Counted from the stretch's first letter, positions 36,443 through 46,959 are shown. The stretch: 64,000 nucleotides of DNA from an uncultured Brevibacillus sp. (GCA_946402065.1 CAMIVR010000013.1:1-64000), one strand, 5' to 3'. Numbers and translations: made by a program. The notes: generated by a model not told the origin, from the letters alone.

Positions 36443-37048
36443 CTATTTTTCCCCTGACTGGCCGTCCGGCTTTTCCATGATGCCTTCCAGCAGTACAGGG
36501 ACGACCTCCCGCGCAAGAGTCTCCGGCGTTTTTTTCCCTGTAAACAGCCACTGCAAAGTCAAACGCTCAATCGAGCCGATCACACAATCCGCTACAATCT
36601 CTACATCCAGATCTTTCCGCGTCAAGCCAGCTGCCTGGTTATTGCGCAAATTGGCGATGATTCGATTTTTGATCGTTTGTGCAATCGATTCGGATTCATC
36701 CGACTCAAATAAGGCGATGCGCGTCAGTAAAGGATTGGCTGCCAAAAATGTGAAGAGTTCGCAAAAATTTTGTTCTGTCTGTTCAGGCACCTGAGCTCTC
36801 GTCAATGGAGTAATGCGGCTGCCGATATCGGACAGGTGAGTCAACTTTTCCCGGAATTTGCCGACCAGTTCAGTAAAAATGGCTTCTTTGCTGGAAAAGT
36901 ACAAGTAAAAGGCAGCTTGGGTCAAGTCTGCAGCCTTGACGATATCGCTGACTTTTGCCTGGTGATAGCCTTTTTCCGCAAACACATGGGCGGCTGCCGA
37001 AAGTAAACGCAGCCGGCTCGCTTCTCCTTTGGTAAGCTGTTGAGTCAA
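36443..37048 (-). CDS. TetR-family repressor
   Basis: 201-residue regulator. The helix-turn-helix is at the N-terminus (AAHVFAEKGYHQAKVSDIVK ... QAAFYLYFSSKEAIF, about residues 20-65). The C-terminal ligand domain (IALFESDESESIAQTIKNRI) resembles FadR/PfmR-type sensors of fatty acyl-CoA, which fits the acyl-CoA synthetase next to it. TTG 37048 is chosen because GAGGAGG lies 9 bases before it. An inverted repeat over its promoter suggests self-repression. Confidence 0.88.
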   Translation of the reverse strand: MTQQLTKGEASRLRLLSAAAHVFAEKGYHQAKVSDIVKAADLTQAAFYLYFSSKEAIFTELVGKFREKLTHLSDIGSRITPLTRAQVPEQTEQNFCELFTFLAANPLLTRIALFESDESESIAQTIKNRIIANLRNNQAAGLTRKDLDVEIVADCVIGSIERLTLQWLFTGKKTPETLAREVVPVLLEGIMEKPDGQSGEK

Positions 37049-37072
37049 TTTTGTTAGCCTCCTCAAAGAAAG

Positions 37073-37088
37073 AACTAACTCATTAGTT
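37073..37088. promoter_or_regulatory. candidate TetR operator
   Basis: AACTAA-CTCA-TTAGTT inverted repeat, 25 bases upstream of the TetR start and overlapping an AT-rich -10 region. Confidence 0.5.
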
Positions 37089-37236
37089 ATATAAGTGATA
37101 ATTTATTTATACCATGCAAATCGACTTGTAGTCAATCGGCAGGGTGCTGCGGAGAAAAATGAATCGGGCGTCATCTTACACAAAATGAACCGCCAGGGTA
37201 TAACAATTGTCGACCCTGACGGTTATCCCGTCCCGC

Positions 37237-38575
<1,339 letters not shown>

Positions 38576-38719
38576 TTTTACTCAGTTACGCGAGAAAAAG
38601 CAAGGGGTAAGCTTCACGTGAAGTTTTGGACGATGTTTGCCGGTCATTCGCTTTGTTCGTGCCGGCGGCTTTTTGTCATAAAGCGTGGGGCTGGACTCTA
38701 CATTGGTAAGGAGCAGAAA

Positions 38720-39430
38720 ATGGACACAGAAAGAGGCGGGCTGATGATCAATCTATCGGATTATGCCATCGTCATGATCGTGGGGCTATTGAGTGCGCCG
38801 CACTGCATCGGAATGTGCGGGGGGATCATGTCTGCCTGGACGCTGCAGTCGCCTGCACCGCTCCTGCAGACGATCCTTGCCTATAACGGCGGGCGGGTTG
38901 TCACGTATACGCTCGTCGGTGGATTCATGGGTTTTATCGGCTCATTCGTCAATGCAGCAGGGACACTTGTAGGGGTTCAGGGGATTGCCAATATCGCGGG
39001 TGGCGTCCTGATCATCCTCTGGGTTGGCAAGAAGTATGCACTGCTTATCGGCAAATGGACGCCCCTGCAGCTTCCATCCGTCCAGACGCTGATGCAGAAA
39101 TGGAAGACATCCCGCTCGGGTGTTTTGCCGGTTTTTCTCAGCGGCCTGCTGCTGGGGTTTTTGCCGTGCGGGCTGACCTATACGATGGAGATGAAAGCGG
39201 CGGCTACCGGAGACATGCTGGCTGGCGGTCTCACGCTGCTCAGCTTCGGGCTCGGGACATTGCCGGCGCTTATCGCCGTCGGGATATTTTCCGCGTACAT
39301 CGGCAAGACGCTGCGGAAAAAAATTCTGCAGGCAGCAAATCTGTTGGCCGTGTGTATCGGCATTGTCTCGATTTGCCGGGGAATGGTCATAAACGGCTGG
39401 ATTCCGAGCATCACCCCCTGGCTATGGTGA
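38720..39430 (+). CDS. TauE/SafE-like (UreH/DsbD_2 type) membrane protein
   Basis: 236-residue membrane protein with about six helices. The signature SAPHCIGMCGGIMSAW is near residues 20-35, and a second half has GLLLGFLPCGLTYTMEMKAAA. The pair of Cys motifs in helices is shared with proteins linked to copper delivery or cytochrome oxidase assembly (DsbD_2/UreH-like group), not with true sulfite exporters. Next to FixH-like and CopA genes, a role in copper handling or cbb3/caa3 oxidase assembly is likely but inferred. ATG 38720 follows AAGGAG. Confidence 0.85.
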   Translation: MDTERGGLMINLSDYAIVMIVGLLSAPHCIGMCGGIMSAWTLQSPAPLLQTILAYNGGRVVTYTLVGGFMGFIGSFVNAAGTLVGVQGIANIAGGVLIILWVGKKYALLIGKWTPLQLPSVQTLMQKWKTSRSGVLPVFLSGLLLGFLPCGLTYTMEMKAAATGDMLAGGLTLLSFGLGTLPALIAVGIFSAYIGKTLRKKILQAANLLAVCIGIVSICRGMVINGWIPSITPWLW

Positions 39431-39438
39431 GTGCATGC

Positions 39439-39858
39439 CTATGGCTTGGCGTCCAAAGGGAACTGCAGTTGATCTGTCTGTCCATTCGCGACGATGTGGA
39501 TGGAGACGATCCATTTTCCCACCATCGTCGGGACGATTTGAGCCGAGTAGAGGCCATCTTCCGTTTCTTTGGCGTCGACCGTGATGTCACCGTGGTCCAT
39601 TTCCGGCATGGAGAGGGTGAACGTCACGGTCGCATGTGTTATTTTTTGCTGCTGTGCATCCTTTACGGTAATGCTGAACGCATTTTCTTGCAAAATCGTC
39701 GCCGGATTCGGGTTGAGCGTACAATCGACTGCAAACAGCTTCGGGCCTCCTGCTGCGTCTGTATTTGTGCTGGTGCTGTCGGCTTGCGCGGAACATCCCG
39801 CTGCGAGTAATCCGATTAAGAGCGACAGCACGCCGAAAAAACGGTAAATCAGCTGCAC
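39439..39858 (-). CDS. FixH-like (YtkA-type) lipoprotein
   Basis: 139-residue probable lipoprotein with a signal peptide and the Cys of LLAAGCS. The outer domain (about 35-139) is an immunoglobulin-like FixH/YtkA fold: PNPATILQENAFSITVKD, ATVTFTLSMPEMDHGDIT and DGLYSAQIVPTMVGKWIVSI. The MPEMDHG stretch with its Met and His is a plausible copper site. It converges with the TauE/SafE gene and is divergent from copA. GTG 39858 has GAGAGGA nine bases before it; TTG 39864 is the alternative. Confidence 0.8.
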   Translation of the reverse strand: MQLIYRFFGVLSLLIGLLAAGCSAQADSTSTNTDAAGGPKLFAVDCTLNPNPATILQENAFSITVKDAQQQKITHATVTFTLSMPEMDHGDITVDAKETEDGLYSAQIVPTMVGKWIVSIHIVANGQTDQLQFPLDAKP

Positions 39859-40063
39859 ATCCAACCATCCTCTCCATAAAAATCTGCATTGATAACAACC
39901 TATTCAGAGGCAAGCGCAAATAGTAGCTGCCCTCGCCTCCTGTCCGACACGCCGAAACCACAGGCAATTCCATACATAAAATTCCACTGGCACATTTGCC
40001 TCCGTCCTCGCATATCAGTTAGATAAGGACATGCTCAGGCGAGAAGGGAGATCGGACAGAGCC

Positions 40064-42262
40064 ATGATGAAAGAAGCCAACTTTCTTATAAGCGGGATGA
40101 CGTGCACGGCCTGCGCAGCGAGGATTGAAAAAGTGCTGTCAAAGGTCGATGGGATTTCCGACATCCACGTCAGTCTGCCACAGGAAAAAGCGGCTGTCCG
40201 ATATGATCCAACCCTGCTGGACGCTACTGCGATCACTGCGAGAATCGAACGGTTAGGCTTTGGCGCGCAGCTGGTTGGTGATCGCCAAAAAGCGCAGGAG
40301 TTTAAAGCAGACGAATGGAGACGGCTGCAATGGCAATGCTTTATCGCCGCACTGCTGTCCATGCCGCTGCTATGGGCTATGGCAAGCCATTTTTCCTTTA
40401 CGCAAAACCTATGGGTGCCCGAGCTTTTTCAACAGCCGCTGTTTCAATTGCTCGTCACGATTCCGATTCAATTCGGCTTGGGTTTCCCGTTTTATCGCGG
40501 TGCCTGGCATGCGGTGAAGAGTTGGACGGCCAATATGGATGTCCTCGTCGTACTCAGCACCTCGGCTGCTTTCTTTTACAGCCATTATCTTACGTTGTCC
40601 CATGTGCGGACGGCCGCGCCTAACCACCTTTACTATGAAAGCAGCGCCTTGATCATCACGTTTGTTTTATTCGGCAAGCTGATCGAAATGCGTACGAAGG
40701 GCAGGACGACACAGGCATTGGAACGCCTGTTTCACGTCCAGGCGAAAACAGCAACGGCCATCCGAAATGGCCAGGAGACAGTGATTCCAGTCGACAAGAT
40801 CGTTCCGGGGGAGCTGCTGCTGGTCAAGCCGGGAGAGAAAATTCCGACGGATGGACAGGTTATCGCGGGTTTTTCCGCCGTAGATGAAGCGATCTTTACC
40901 GGAGAAAGCATGCCGGTGGAAAAACAGGTCGGGGACTTCGTTACCGGTTCAACGCTCAATCAAAACGGATTGCTGAAAATCAAAGCGACGCGAGTAGGTC
41001 GGGAGACAGCGCTGGCGCAGGTGATCCGGGTCGTAGAGGAAGCGCAAAAATCAAAAGCCCCGATCCAGCGCATGGCCGATGAGCTGACCGGGATTTTTGT
41101 CCCGCTCATCGTCACGATTGCGTTCCTGACATTTTTCGCCTGGTATTGGCTGTTTGAGCCCGGGCTGTTGGGGAGCGCTTTGGAAAAAGCGATCAGTGTC
41201 CTGATCATCGCTTGCCCGTGCGCTTTGGGACTGGCGACGCCGACATCGATTATGGTCGGCTCCGGACGTGCCGCTGAGCTGGGGATCTTGTTCAAGACAG
41301 GCAAACATCTGGAACGACTGCAAAAAGTCGATACGGTCGTGCTCGACAAGACCGGAACGCTGACCAAAGGAAAACTGCACGTGACAGCGGTCCATATCCA
41401 ACCGATCCACGCGAACCGGTTTTTGCGCCTCGTAGGCGCTGTAGAAAAGTATTCCGACCACCCGGTGGCAAAGGCGATCAATGCCTATATCCGGCAGCGA
41501 AGCAAGGTGGATTACCCGGCTGCCATAAACCTGACCAACATGCCCGGATACGGGATCAAAGGAACGGTCGAAGGATATGAAGTCATCATCGGTTCGCAAA
41601 AGATCATGGAAAAAGAGAATGTCGGCATGAATGATGCGACAAGGTTGGCCGCGACACTGGAACAGGACGGCAAGATCGTCATGTATGTCGCCATCAACAA
41701 ATCGTTGGCAGGGGTGATTGGGCTTGCCGACTCGCTTAGAGAGTCTGCACCGGCAGCAGTTGCCCGAATCCGGCAAATGGGCAAAGATGTGATCGTATTA
41801 ACGGGCGATCAGCAGGCTTCGGCTGCTTCCGTCGCCAGGCAGATAGGGGTCAAACACGTATATGCAGGCGTACTGCCCGCGGAGAAGGCGAAAATCATTC
41901 GCGACCTGCAGCAGCAGGGCAGAAGCGTCGCAATGGTTGGGGACGGGATAAACGATGCTCCGGCACTCTCAGTGGCAGATGTCGGGATCGCCCTCGGGAC
42001 AGGAACGGATATTGCCATCGAAGCGGCTGACGTCCTGGTCATGCGAGACGATCTCCAGGGAGTAGTCAAAGCGCTCGCAGTGAGCAGTCACACGATGCGC
42101 AATGTCGCCCAAAACCTGTTTTGGGCGCTGACGTACAACATGGTGGCGATCCCGCTCGCCATGCTCGGTTTTCTCGCCCCGTGGGTTGCCGGGGTGACGA
42201 TGGCCTTAAGCTCGATTTCTGTCGTCCTGAATGCGCTGCGACTGCACAAAAGCAAGCTGTAA
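40064..42262 (+). CDS. copA: copper-transporting P1B-type ATPase
   Basis: 732-residue membrane pump that moves Cu(I) across the membrane using ATP. It has one N-terminal heavy-metal domain with CxxC ([16 protein letters not shown]14 and C17). Eight membrane helices carry the copper-selecting CPC at 384-386 ([13 protein letters not shown]). The phosphorylated Asp is D428 in [11 protein letters not shown]-motif DHPVAKAI, and hinge [10 protein letters not shown], are present. One metal domain rather than two fits FixI/CtpA-like as well as CopA pumps. The start (40064 or 40067) is uncertain by one codon, and GGGAG is rather far upstream. Confidence 0.93.
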   Translation: MMKEANFLISGMTCTACAARIEKVLSKVDGISDIHVSLPQEKAAVRYDPTLLDATAITARIERLGFGAQLVGDRQKAQEFKADEWRRLQWQCFIAALLSMPLLWAMASHFSFTQNLWVPELFQQPLFQLLVTIPIQFGLGFPFYRGAWHAVKSWTANMDVLVVLSTSAAFFYSHYLTLSHVRTAAPNHLYYESSALIITFVLFGKLIEMRTKGRTTQALERLFHVQAKTATAIRNGQETVIPVDKIVPGELLLVKPGEKIPTDGQVIAGFSAVDEAIFTGESMPVEKQVGDFVTGSTLNQNGLLKIKATRVGRETALAQVIRVVEEAQKSKAPIQRMADELTGIFVPLIVTIAFLTFFAWYWLFEPGLLGSALEKAISVLIIACPCALGLATPTSIMVGSGRAAELGILFKTGKHLERLQKVDTVVLDKTGTLTKGKLHVTAVHIQPIHANRFLRLVGAVEKYSDHPVAKAINAYIRQRSKVDYPAAINLTNMPGYGIKGTVEGYEVIIGSQKIMEKENVGMNDATRLAATLEQDGKIVMYVAINKSLAGVIGLADSLRESAPAAVARIRQMGKDVIVLTGDQQASAASVARQIGVKHVYAGVLPAEKAKIIRDLQQQGRSVAMVGDGINDAPALSVADVGIALGTGTDIAIEAADVLVMRDDLQGVVKALAVSSHTMRNVAQNLFWALTYNMVAIPLAMLGFLAPWVAGVTMALSSISVVLNALRLHKSKL

Positions 42263-42283
42263 CGGACCACAACTGCTGCCAAT

Positions 42284-42315
42284 AACACCCACCTGAGATG
42301 ATCCCGGGAGGGTGT
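42284..42315 (+). terminator. hairpin after copA
   Basis: AACACCC pairs with GGGTGTT around a larger loop that itself contains CCCGGG. The 3' arm includes the GGGAGGG ribosome binding site of the next gene, so the hairpin could also hide that site. Confidence 0.45.
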
Positions 42316-42942
42316 TTGGCGTTCATCATAAGTAATGTGAAACTAGCTGTTATCTACTACAGTTCAACAGGGACCAACTACGAAATGGCAAAAGCTGCTG
42401 CCGAGGGCGCCAGGGCCGCAGGAGCAGAAGGTAAAGTTCTTCGCGTACAGGAATTGGCTCCTGAAGCGGCAATTGCTTCCAATCCGGCCTGGAAAGCGCA
42501 TGTCGAAGCGACGAAAGAAGTACCGGTAGCGACGCTGGCCGATCTGGAATGGGCGGATGCGATCATTTTCAGCACGCCGACGCGCTTTGGCAACATGGCC
42601 TCGCAAATGAAACAATTCCTGGACACGACTGGCGGCCTCTGGTTCCAAGGGAAGCTGGCCAATAAAGTGGTATCGGCCATGACGAGTGCCAGCAACGCCC
42701 ACGGCGGCAATGAAGCTACGATCTTGTCCCTGTATACGACGATGTACCATTGGGGAGCGATTGTCGTTGCGCCTGGCTTCACAGATCAAGCGATCTTCCA
42801 GGCAGGCGGAAACCCTTACGGTACAAGCGCAATCGCCAAAGAAAACGGCGCTGTTGATGACAGTGTTCTGGAGGCTGCGAAACACCAGGCAAAACGCATG
42901 GTCACCGTTGCGGAATGGATCAAAAACGGGCAAAACAAATAA
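42316..42942 (+). CDS. wrbA: WrbA-type NAD(P)H:quinone oxidoreductase
   Basis: 208-residue flavodoxin-fold quinone reductase (type IV). FMN-binding loops are visible: IYYSSTGTNYEMAKAAAEGA near the start, FSTPTRFGNMASQMKQFLD in the middle, TSASNAHGGNEATILSLYT and a GGNPYGTSAIA motif that is diagnostic of WrbA. It reduces quinones by two electrons and limits oxidative stress. The start may be TTG 42316 (GGGAGGG upstream) or GTG 42337, which begins KLAVIYYSS as many WrbA proteins do. Confidence 0.9.
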   Translation: MAFIISNVKLAVIYYSSTGTNYEMAKAAAEGARAAGAEGKVLRVQELAPEAAIASNPAWKAHVEATKEVPVATLADLEWADAIIFSTPTRFGNMASQMKQFLDTTGGLWFQGKLANKVVSAMTSASNAHGGNEATILSLYTTMYHWGAIVVAPGFTDQAIFQAGGNPYGTSAIAKENGAVDDSVLEAAKHQAKRMVTVAEWIKNGQNK

Positions 42943-42962
42943 GGTCAATCCAGCGGAAATGG

Positions 42963-43005
42963 AAAAGCGGTACTTTCTCGATGAACGAGAGAGTACCGCT
43001 TTTTT
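42963..43005. terminator. bidirectional terminator
   Basis: AAAAGCGGTACTTTCTCG pairs with CGAGAGAGTACCGCTTTT (one mismatch). It lies between wrbA and the converging ferredoxin gene. Confidence 0.9.
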
Positions 43006-43034
43006 CGAATCTGTAAACGAATTCGCTTACAATC

Positions 43035-43271
43035 CTATGATTGGAAAAACTGGCGATTCTTTTCGATGAAGTCTTTCTCGGCAGCAGGAACGTCATCTTC
43101 ATGGAAAATAGCTGCGACCGGGCATGCTGCTTCGCAAGCTCCGCACTCGATACAGACATCCGGGTCTATGTAGTATTGATCTTCACCTTCGTGAATACAG
43201 TCTACAGGACAGGTAGCTACGCAATCTGCTGCTTTTTCCCCGATACAGGGAGAAGTGATAACAAATGCCAT
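43035..43271 (-). CDS. 7Fe-type ferredoxin
   Basis: 78-residue soluble electron carrier. The first cluster has C-x7-C-x3-CP (CIGEKAADC...CPVDC), the spacing of a [3Fe-4S]/[4Fe-4S] ferredoxin. The second is CIECGACEAACP. It is a housekeeping-type bacillus ferredoxin in length and sequence, but its place beside the tungstate and aldehyde oxidoreductase genes makes it a candidate partner of that enzyme. It has its own promoter at 43301-43329. AAAGGAGG precedes ATG 43271. Confidence 0.93.
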   Translation of the reverse strand: MAFVITSPCIGEKAADCVATCPVDCIHEGEDQYYIDPDVCIECGACEAACPVAAIFHEDDVPAAEKDFIEKNRQFFQS

Positions 43272-43300
43272 GATTATACCTCCTTTACTGGTTTGAGATT

Positions 43301-43329
43301 ATTGTACATCTAAAAGTTAGAATTGTCAG
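43301..43329 (-). promoter_or_regulatory. sigma-A promoter of the ferredoxin gene
   Basis: Minus strand: CTGACA (43329-43324), a 17-base spacer and TACAAT (43306-43301). Confidence 0.6.
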
Positions 43330-43363
43330 GTATAGTTTTCCCACATTTTGTTCACGTTTAGCC

Positions 43364-44401
43364 CTAAAGCCCGACAAATTTTGCGTATAAATTTTTGGCC
43401 ACGGCAATGTCGTCCGTTCCTTGCACGAGAACGCGGCCATCCTTGAAAAAGACAAGCGTATAGGAATCGAGCGAAAACCGCAGCAGGAATGCGTTCACTT
43501 CCACTTTGCCAAGCGGCGCATAGCGGGGGACCAGCGCCTGCAAATCAACCTGGGCGGGCTGGGCCGGCGTGATTTGCACAGTGTCGCGTCCACACAGCGT
43601 GGTAAACATCTCCATGTTCTCCATATCCGGCTCCAGGTATTCGTATACGCCGTGTCCGCAGGCCGGGCAGTGCTCGTTTCTTCCTTTGGCGATGTTCATT
43701 TGCATATGTTCATTGTCCCACAGCTCGAACTGCTCCAGATTGGGATTGCGTGCATGGCCATTGCCAGTCAGCAGCTTGAGTGCTTCCACTGCCTGGTACG
43801 AGGCGATAATGTGCACGATCGGGCCGATCACGCCGGAGATATCGCACGTTTCGCCGCGTCCGGCGGGGGCGTGGGGAAAAAGGCAGCGAAAGCACGGCGT
43901 CTCATGCGGGACGATGACCGAGAACATCCCTTTGGAGCTGACGGCACCGCCGTAAACCCAGGGTATGTCGTATTTGACTGCGACGTCGTTGATCAAATAG
44001 CGAACCTGGAAGTTGTCCGAACCATCCAGGATGAGATCGACATCGCGCAACAGCACAGCGGCATTCGTCGGATTCAGGTCGGCTACGATCGGATCGAGCG
44101 TGACAGCCGAATTGATCGCACTCAGCTTGGCTGCCGCGGCGATCGCTTTTGGCGCGTGGGATGCGGCATCGGCTTCGTCAAACAGCATTTGCCGCTGCAA
44201 ATTGCTTTCCTCAACGAAATCGCGGTCGATCATGCGGACGAAGCCAACACCTGCCCGTACCATATGATTCGCCAAAACTGTGCCCAAAGCGCCCATGCCG
44301 ACGATCGCGACCCTGCTCGAATGCAATTGCTCCTGTCCGGAAGCCCCGATCGGCTTGAACAGCATCTGTCTGGAGTAGCGTTTGTTCCATTCTCGATGCA
44401 T
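43364..44401 (-). CDS. MoeB/ThiF-like E1 adenylyltransferase
   Basis: 345-residue E1-like enzyme that adenylates the C-terminal glycine of a small sulfur carrier. The ATP-binding loop is VGMGALGTVLANHMVRAG near 34-51. The Asp and Arg pair is in MIDRDFVEESNLQRQMLF. Two zinc-ligating CxxC pairs are in CFRCLFP and CPACGHG. It lacks the rhodanese domain of MOCS3 proteins and has a 90-residue C-terminal tail. A partner carrier (MoaD-like, 49206) is encoded on the same island, and it is the last gene after tupABC. ATG 44401 follows AAAGGTGG. Confidence 0.9.
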   Translation of the reverse strand: MHREWNKRYSRQMLFKPIGASGQEQLHSSRVAIVGMGALGTVLANHMVRAGVGFVRMIDRDFVEESNLQRQMLFDEADAASHAPKAIAAAAKLSAINSAVTLDPIVADLNPTNAAVLLRDVDLILDGSDNFQVRYLINDVAVKYDIPWVYGGAVSSKGMFSVIVPHETPCFRCLFPHAPAGRGETCDISGVIGPIVHIIASYQAVEALKLLTGNGHARNPNLEQFELWDNEHMQMNIAKGRNEHCPACGHGVYEYLEPDMENMEMFTTLCGRDTVQITPAQPAQVDLQALVPRYAPLGKVEVNAFLLRFSLDSYTLVFFKDGRVLVQGTDDIAVAKNLYAKFVGL

Positions 44402-44435
44402 TGGTGACCACCTTTCTGGATTTTGCCAGGTTGAC

Positions 44436-45176
44436 TTAATAAATCATCCGCCCGGAGAGGAAATCCGCCAATTCCGCATGCACCGGAGCGGTGAAAAACG
44501 TGTGGGTATCGGCCATCTCTACGAGCTCGCCCTTGTGAAGAAACAAGCATTCGTCGGCCAACCGCCTGGCCTGCGGCAAATTATGCGTGACGATCACGAT
44601 TGCCGTAGTCCCTTGCTGGTGAATCGCTCGCATTACTTGCTCGAATATCGCTACATTTTGTGGATCCAAACTCGCGGTCGGCTCATCCAGAAGCAGCAGC
44701 TTAGGCTCAAGAACAATCGCTCGGGCCAGGGCGATTCGCTGCGCCTCGCCACCGGATAACGTCGATGCTTGCTGCTTGGCGGCTTCGAGCATGCCGACAC
44801 GCTCCAGCGCTTGCATGACCCGGGAGTGAACGGTCGCCTTATCGCAGCGGCGAAATCGCAGTCCCATCGCGACATTAGCATATACGGTCGTCTGAAACAT
44901 GACCGGCTTTTGGGCGACGAGGGCCATTTGACGCTGAATCACGAGGCTGCTTGCCTGCGAAACGGCCGTCAAATCGAGCTCTGTTCCCCAAAAGTGGAGA
45001 CGGCCCGTCGTCGGTTTTTCCAGCAGGTTCAGCAGCTTCAGGAAGGTTGATTTGCCAGAGCCGCTAGGACCGACAATGCCGTAGATTTGACCACACTGAA
45101 AGCGGGCGTGCTCCACAGACAAGATTCGTTTGTCGCCGATACGCAAATGCAAATCAGTAATTTCCAGATGGTTCAT
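44436..45176 (-). CDS. tupC: tungstate ABC transporter, ATPase
   Basis: 246-residue ABC ATPase. Walker A GPSGSGKST is near 37-45, the Q-loop at VAQKPVMFQ, the signature LSGGEAQRIALARAI near 139, and Walker B LLLLDEPTASLDPQN. It powers TupB. The ATG comes one base after the tupB stop codon. The C-terminal regulatory domain found in ModC is absent, which fits TupC. Confidence 0.9.
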   Translation of the reverse strand: MNHLEITDLHLRIGDKRILSVEHARFQCGQIYGIVGPSGSGKSTFLKLLNLLEKPTTGRLHFWGTELDLTAVSQASSLVIQRQMALVAQKPVMFQTTVYANVAMGLRFRRCDKATVHSRVMQALERVGMLEAAKQQASTLSGGEAQRIALARAIVLEPKLLLLDEPTASLDPQNVAIFEQVMRAIHQQGTTAIVIVTHNLPQARRLADECLFLHKGELVEMADTHTFFTAPVHAELADFLSGRMIY

Positions 45177-45177
45177 G

Positions 45178-45846
45178 TTAGATCTGTCTCCGCTTGGCAT
45201 TGAGATTGTGAATCATCCCGAGTGTAAGAAAACTGTTGAACGCAAAGCTGATCACAAGCAGGACTATCCCGAGCAGCAGCCCTGTATCGTAGTGACCCAT
45301 GCGCGTTTCCAGTATGATCGCTGTCGTCATGACCCGTGTGTGGTGTTCGATGTTTCCGCCGACGAGCATCACGGCACCGACTTCAGAAATCGCCCGTCCA
45401 TACGCGGCAGCGACCCCGGACCAGATGCCTTTGCGGGATTCTTTGATGATCGTCCAGACGAGCTGCCACGAGTTTGCTCCGAGGCTTTTGGCTGTTTCCC
45501 AGTACGTCCGCTCCTTCGCCTGTACGGCTGTCATGGTCAGACCGATCAGAATCGGGGTGACGAGCAGGACTTGTGCGAGGATCATCGCTTCCGGCGTAAA
45601 CAAAAGCCCCAATGATCCTAATATACCGTATTTGGAGAGGAGTAAATAGACGATCACGCCAATTAATACAGGTGGCATCCCCATAAACGTAAAGACGAGC
45701 GTCACGACAAGCTTTTTCCCGGGGAAAGCATACAGGCCGAGAACTGATCCTGCCGGGATGCCGATGAGCACCCCGATGGCGACGGCGGTTGTCGTAACTT
45801 TTAGCGACAAGAGAATAATTTCCACAAGATCAACTGGCAACCCCAT
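45178..45846 (-). CDS. tupB: tungstate ABC transporter, permease
   Basis: 222-residue membrane protein with five or six helices of the TupB/CysW type. The EAA loop KSLGANSWQLVWTIIKESRKG is near 125-145 and is followed by AAAYGRAISEVGAVMLVGGN, which is typical for tungstate and molybdate permeases. ATG 45846 follows TAGGAGT, 11 bases after tupA. Confidence 0.92.
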   Translation of the reverse strand: MGLPVDLVEIILLSLKVTTTAVAIGVLIGIPAGSVLGLYAFPGKKLVVTLVFTFMGMPPVLIGVIVYLLLSKYGILGSLGLLFTPEAMILAQVLLVTPILIGLTMTAVQAKERTYWETAKSLGANSWQLVWTIIKESRKGIWSGVAAAYGRAISEVGAVMLVGGNIEHHTRVMTTAIILETRMGHYDTGLLLGIVLLVISFAFNSFLTLGMIHNLNAKRRQI

Positions 45847-45857
45847 AGGCGTGACTC

Positions 45858-46757
45858 CTATCGCTTGTTCGCGTTCGGAACGAACAGTCCTTTACCGTAC
45901 TTGTCTTTGCCGAATTCGCCAATCAATTTTTGCCCTTCGGCTTCAACGAAAAAGGAAATCAGCTTGTTCGCTGCTGCTTCCTTGCTCGTCGACTTGACGA
46001 GAATGATCCCGTACGGATTCAACAGGGATGTATCTCCCTCCATCAGTTTGACGAGGTCGAGCTTGCGCGAGAGGAACGTGGCTTCATCCGTAAACGTGTA
46101 AGCATTTTTCTCACTGGCCATCTGCAAGGTGTCGCCCATGCCTTGTCCGGACGACAGGTACCAATCGCCTTTTGGCTCGATCTTGGCGTCTTTCCATATG
46201 CTTTTTTCCTTTTTGTCCGTACCGGAATCGTCACCGCGCGAAATAAACGTGGCTTTATTCTCGGCGATCAGCTGGAATGCTTCCTTGGCCGACTTGGCCG
46301 ATTTTACTCTGGCCGGGTCATCCGCTGGTCCAACGATGAAAAATTGGTTGTACATGACGTCATATGCATTGGTGCCAAAGCCTTTTTCGACAAATTCATC
46401 TTCAGACTTGCGAGCGTGGACGAGCAAAACATCTGCATTGCCGTCTTCGCCCAGTTTGATCGCCTGGCCTGTTCCGACAGCGACGACTTTTACCGCAATG
46501 CCCGTCTCTTTGGTGAAGATTGGCAGCAGGTAGTCAAGCAAGCCGGAGTCCTGCGTGCTCGTCGTCGTCGCAAGTGTGATCTCTTCAGTTGTTGCCGGTG
46601 CGGATGTATTGTTCTCAGTTGCAGGAGCTGCCACGGGCGCAGATGTCTCAGGGGCCGAACTCGATGAAGGCGAAGGCGTAGTGGATGTGCCGCATCCAGT
46701 CAGCAGGATAAGCGAAGCGAAAAGTGGAAAGAGTGACGTATGTAGCAACCGTTTCAT
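45858..46757 (-). CDS. tupA: tungstate-binding lipoprotein
   Basis: 299-residue surface lipoprotein with lipobox LILLTGCG and a Ser/Pro/Ala linker (residues 20-55). The binding domain begins with LATTTSTQDSGLLDYLLP, the oxyanion-contact motif of the TupA/WtpA-like family. It continues with GTGQAIKLGEDGNADVLLVH and SRGDDSGTDKKE, also typical of TupA. Tungstate is favoured over molybdate because a tungsten enzyme is encoded next to it. AAGGGGG precedes ATG 46757, and a long palindrome lies just upstream. Confidence 0.94.
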   Translation of the reverse strand: MKRLLHTSLFPLFASLILLTGCGTSTTPSPSSSSAPETSAPVAAPATENNTSAPATTEEITLATTTSTQDSGLLDYLLPIFTKETGIAVKVVAVGTGQAIKLGEDGNADVLLVHARKSEDEFVEKGFGTNAYDVMYNQFFIVGPADDPARVKSAKSAKEAFQLIAENKATFISRGDDSGTDKKEKSIWKDAKIEPKGDWYLSSGQGMGDTLQMASEKNAYTFTDEATFLSRKLDLVKLMEGDTSLLNPYGIILVKSTSKEAAANKLISFFVEAEGQKLIGEFGKDKYGKGLFVPNANKR

Positions 46758-46777
46758 GATAAATCCCCCTTTTTTTA

Positions 46778-46809
46778 GTCGATAAGAATTTATAAAAATT
46801 CTTATCGAC
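46778..46809. promoter_or_regulatory. perfect palindrome in the tupA leader
   Basis: GTCGATAAGAATT (46778-46790) is the exact reverse complement of AATTCTTATCGAC (46797-46809), with 6 bases between. No T tract follows it on either strand in the right sense, so it is not a normal terminator. It ends about 20 bases before the tupA start, where a protein operator or an mRNA structure would control tupABC. Confidence 0.65.
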
Positions 46810-46816
46810 ATAAGTG

Positions 46817-46866
46817 CAACTAAGGCTACGCCAAAAGGCTTGGCGTAGCCAAGTTTTCTAATACGG
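46817..46866. repeat. 50-base repeat, copy 1 of 2
   Basis: Shared with 61536-61585 at about 40 of 50 positions, with one-base indels. Two exclusive hairpins can form: GGCTACGCCA against TGGCGTAGCC (46824-46850), or CTTGGC against GCCAAG (46839-46853). Confidence 0.7.
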
Positions 46867-46929
46867 TTTATATGACTACGATACTAAAAGAGTGGACGAA
46901 TGGAAATATTATTTTGTATAAAATCAAAA

Positions 46930-46959
46930 TTGTCTAAATATATATAAATTTGATATAAT
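46930..46959 (+). promoter_or_regulatory. sigma-A promoter of the aldehyde ferredoxin oxidoreductase
   Basis: TTGTCT (46930-46935), an 18-base spacer and TATAAT (46954-46959). Transcription is expected near 46966. Confidence 0.7.

Noticed and set aside
42105-42130. GCCCAAAAC/GTTTTGGGC palindrome resembling the one at 3433
   Set aside because: It lies within copA and codes for conserved residues (AQNLFWAL), so the likeness is chance.
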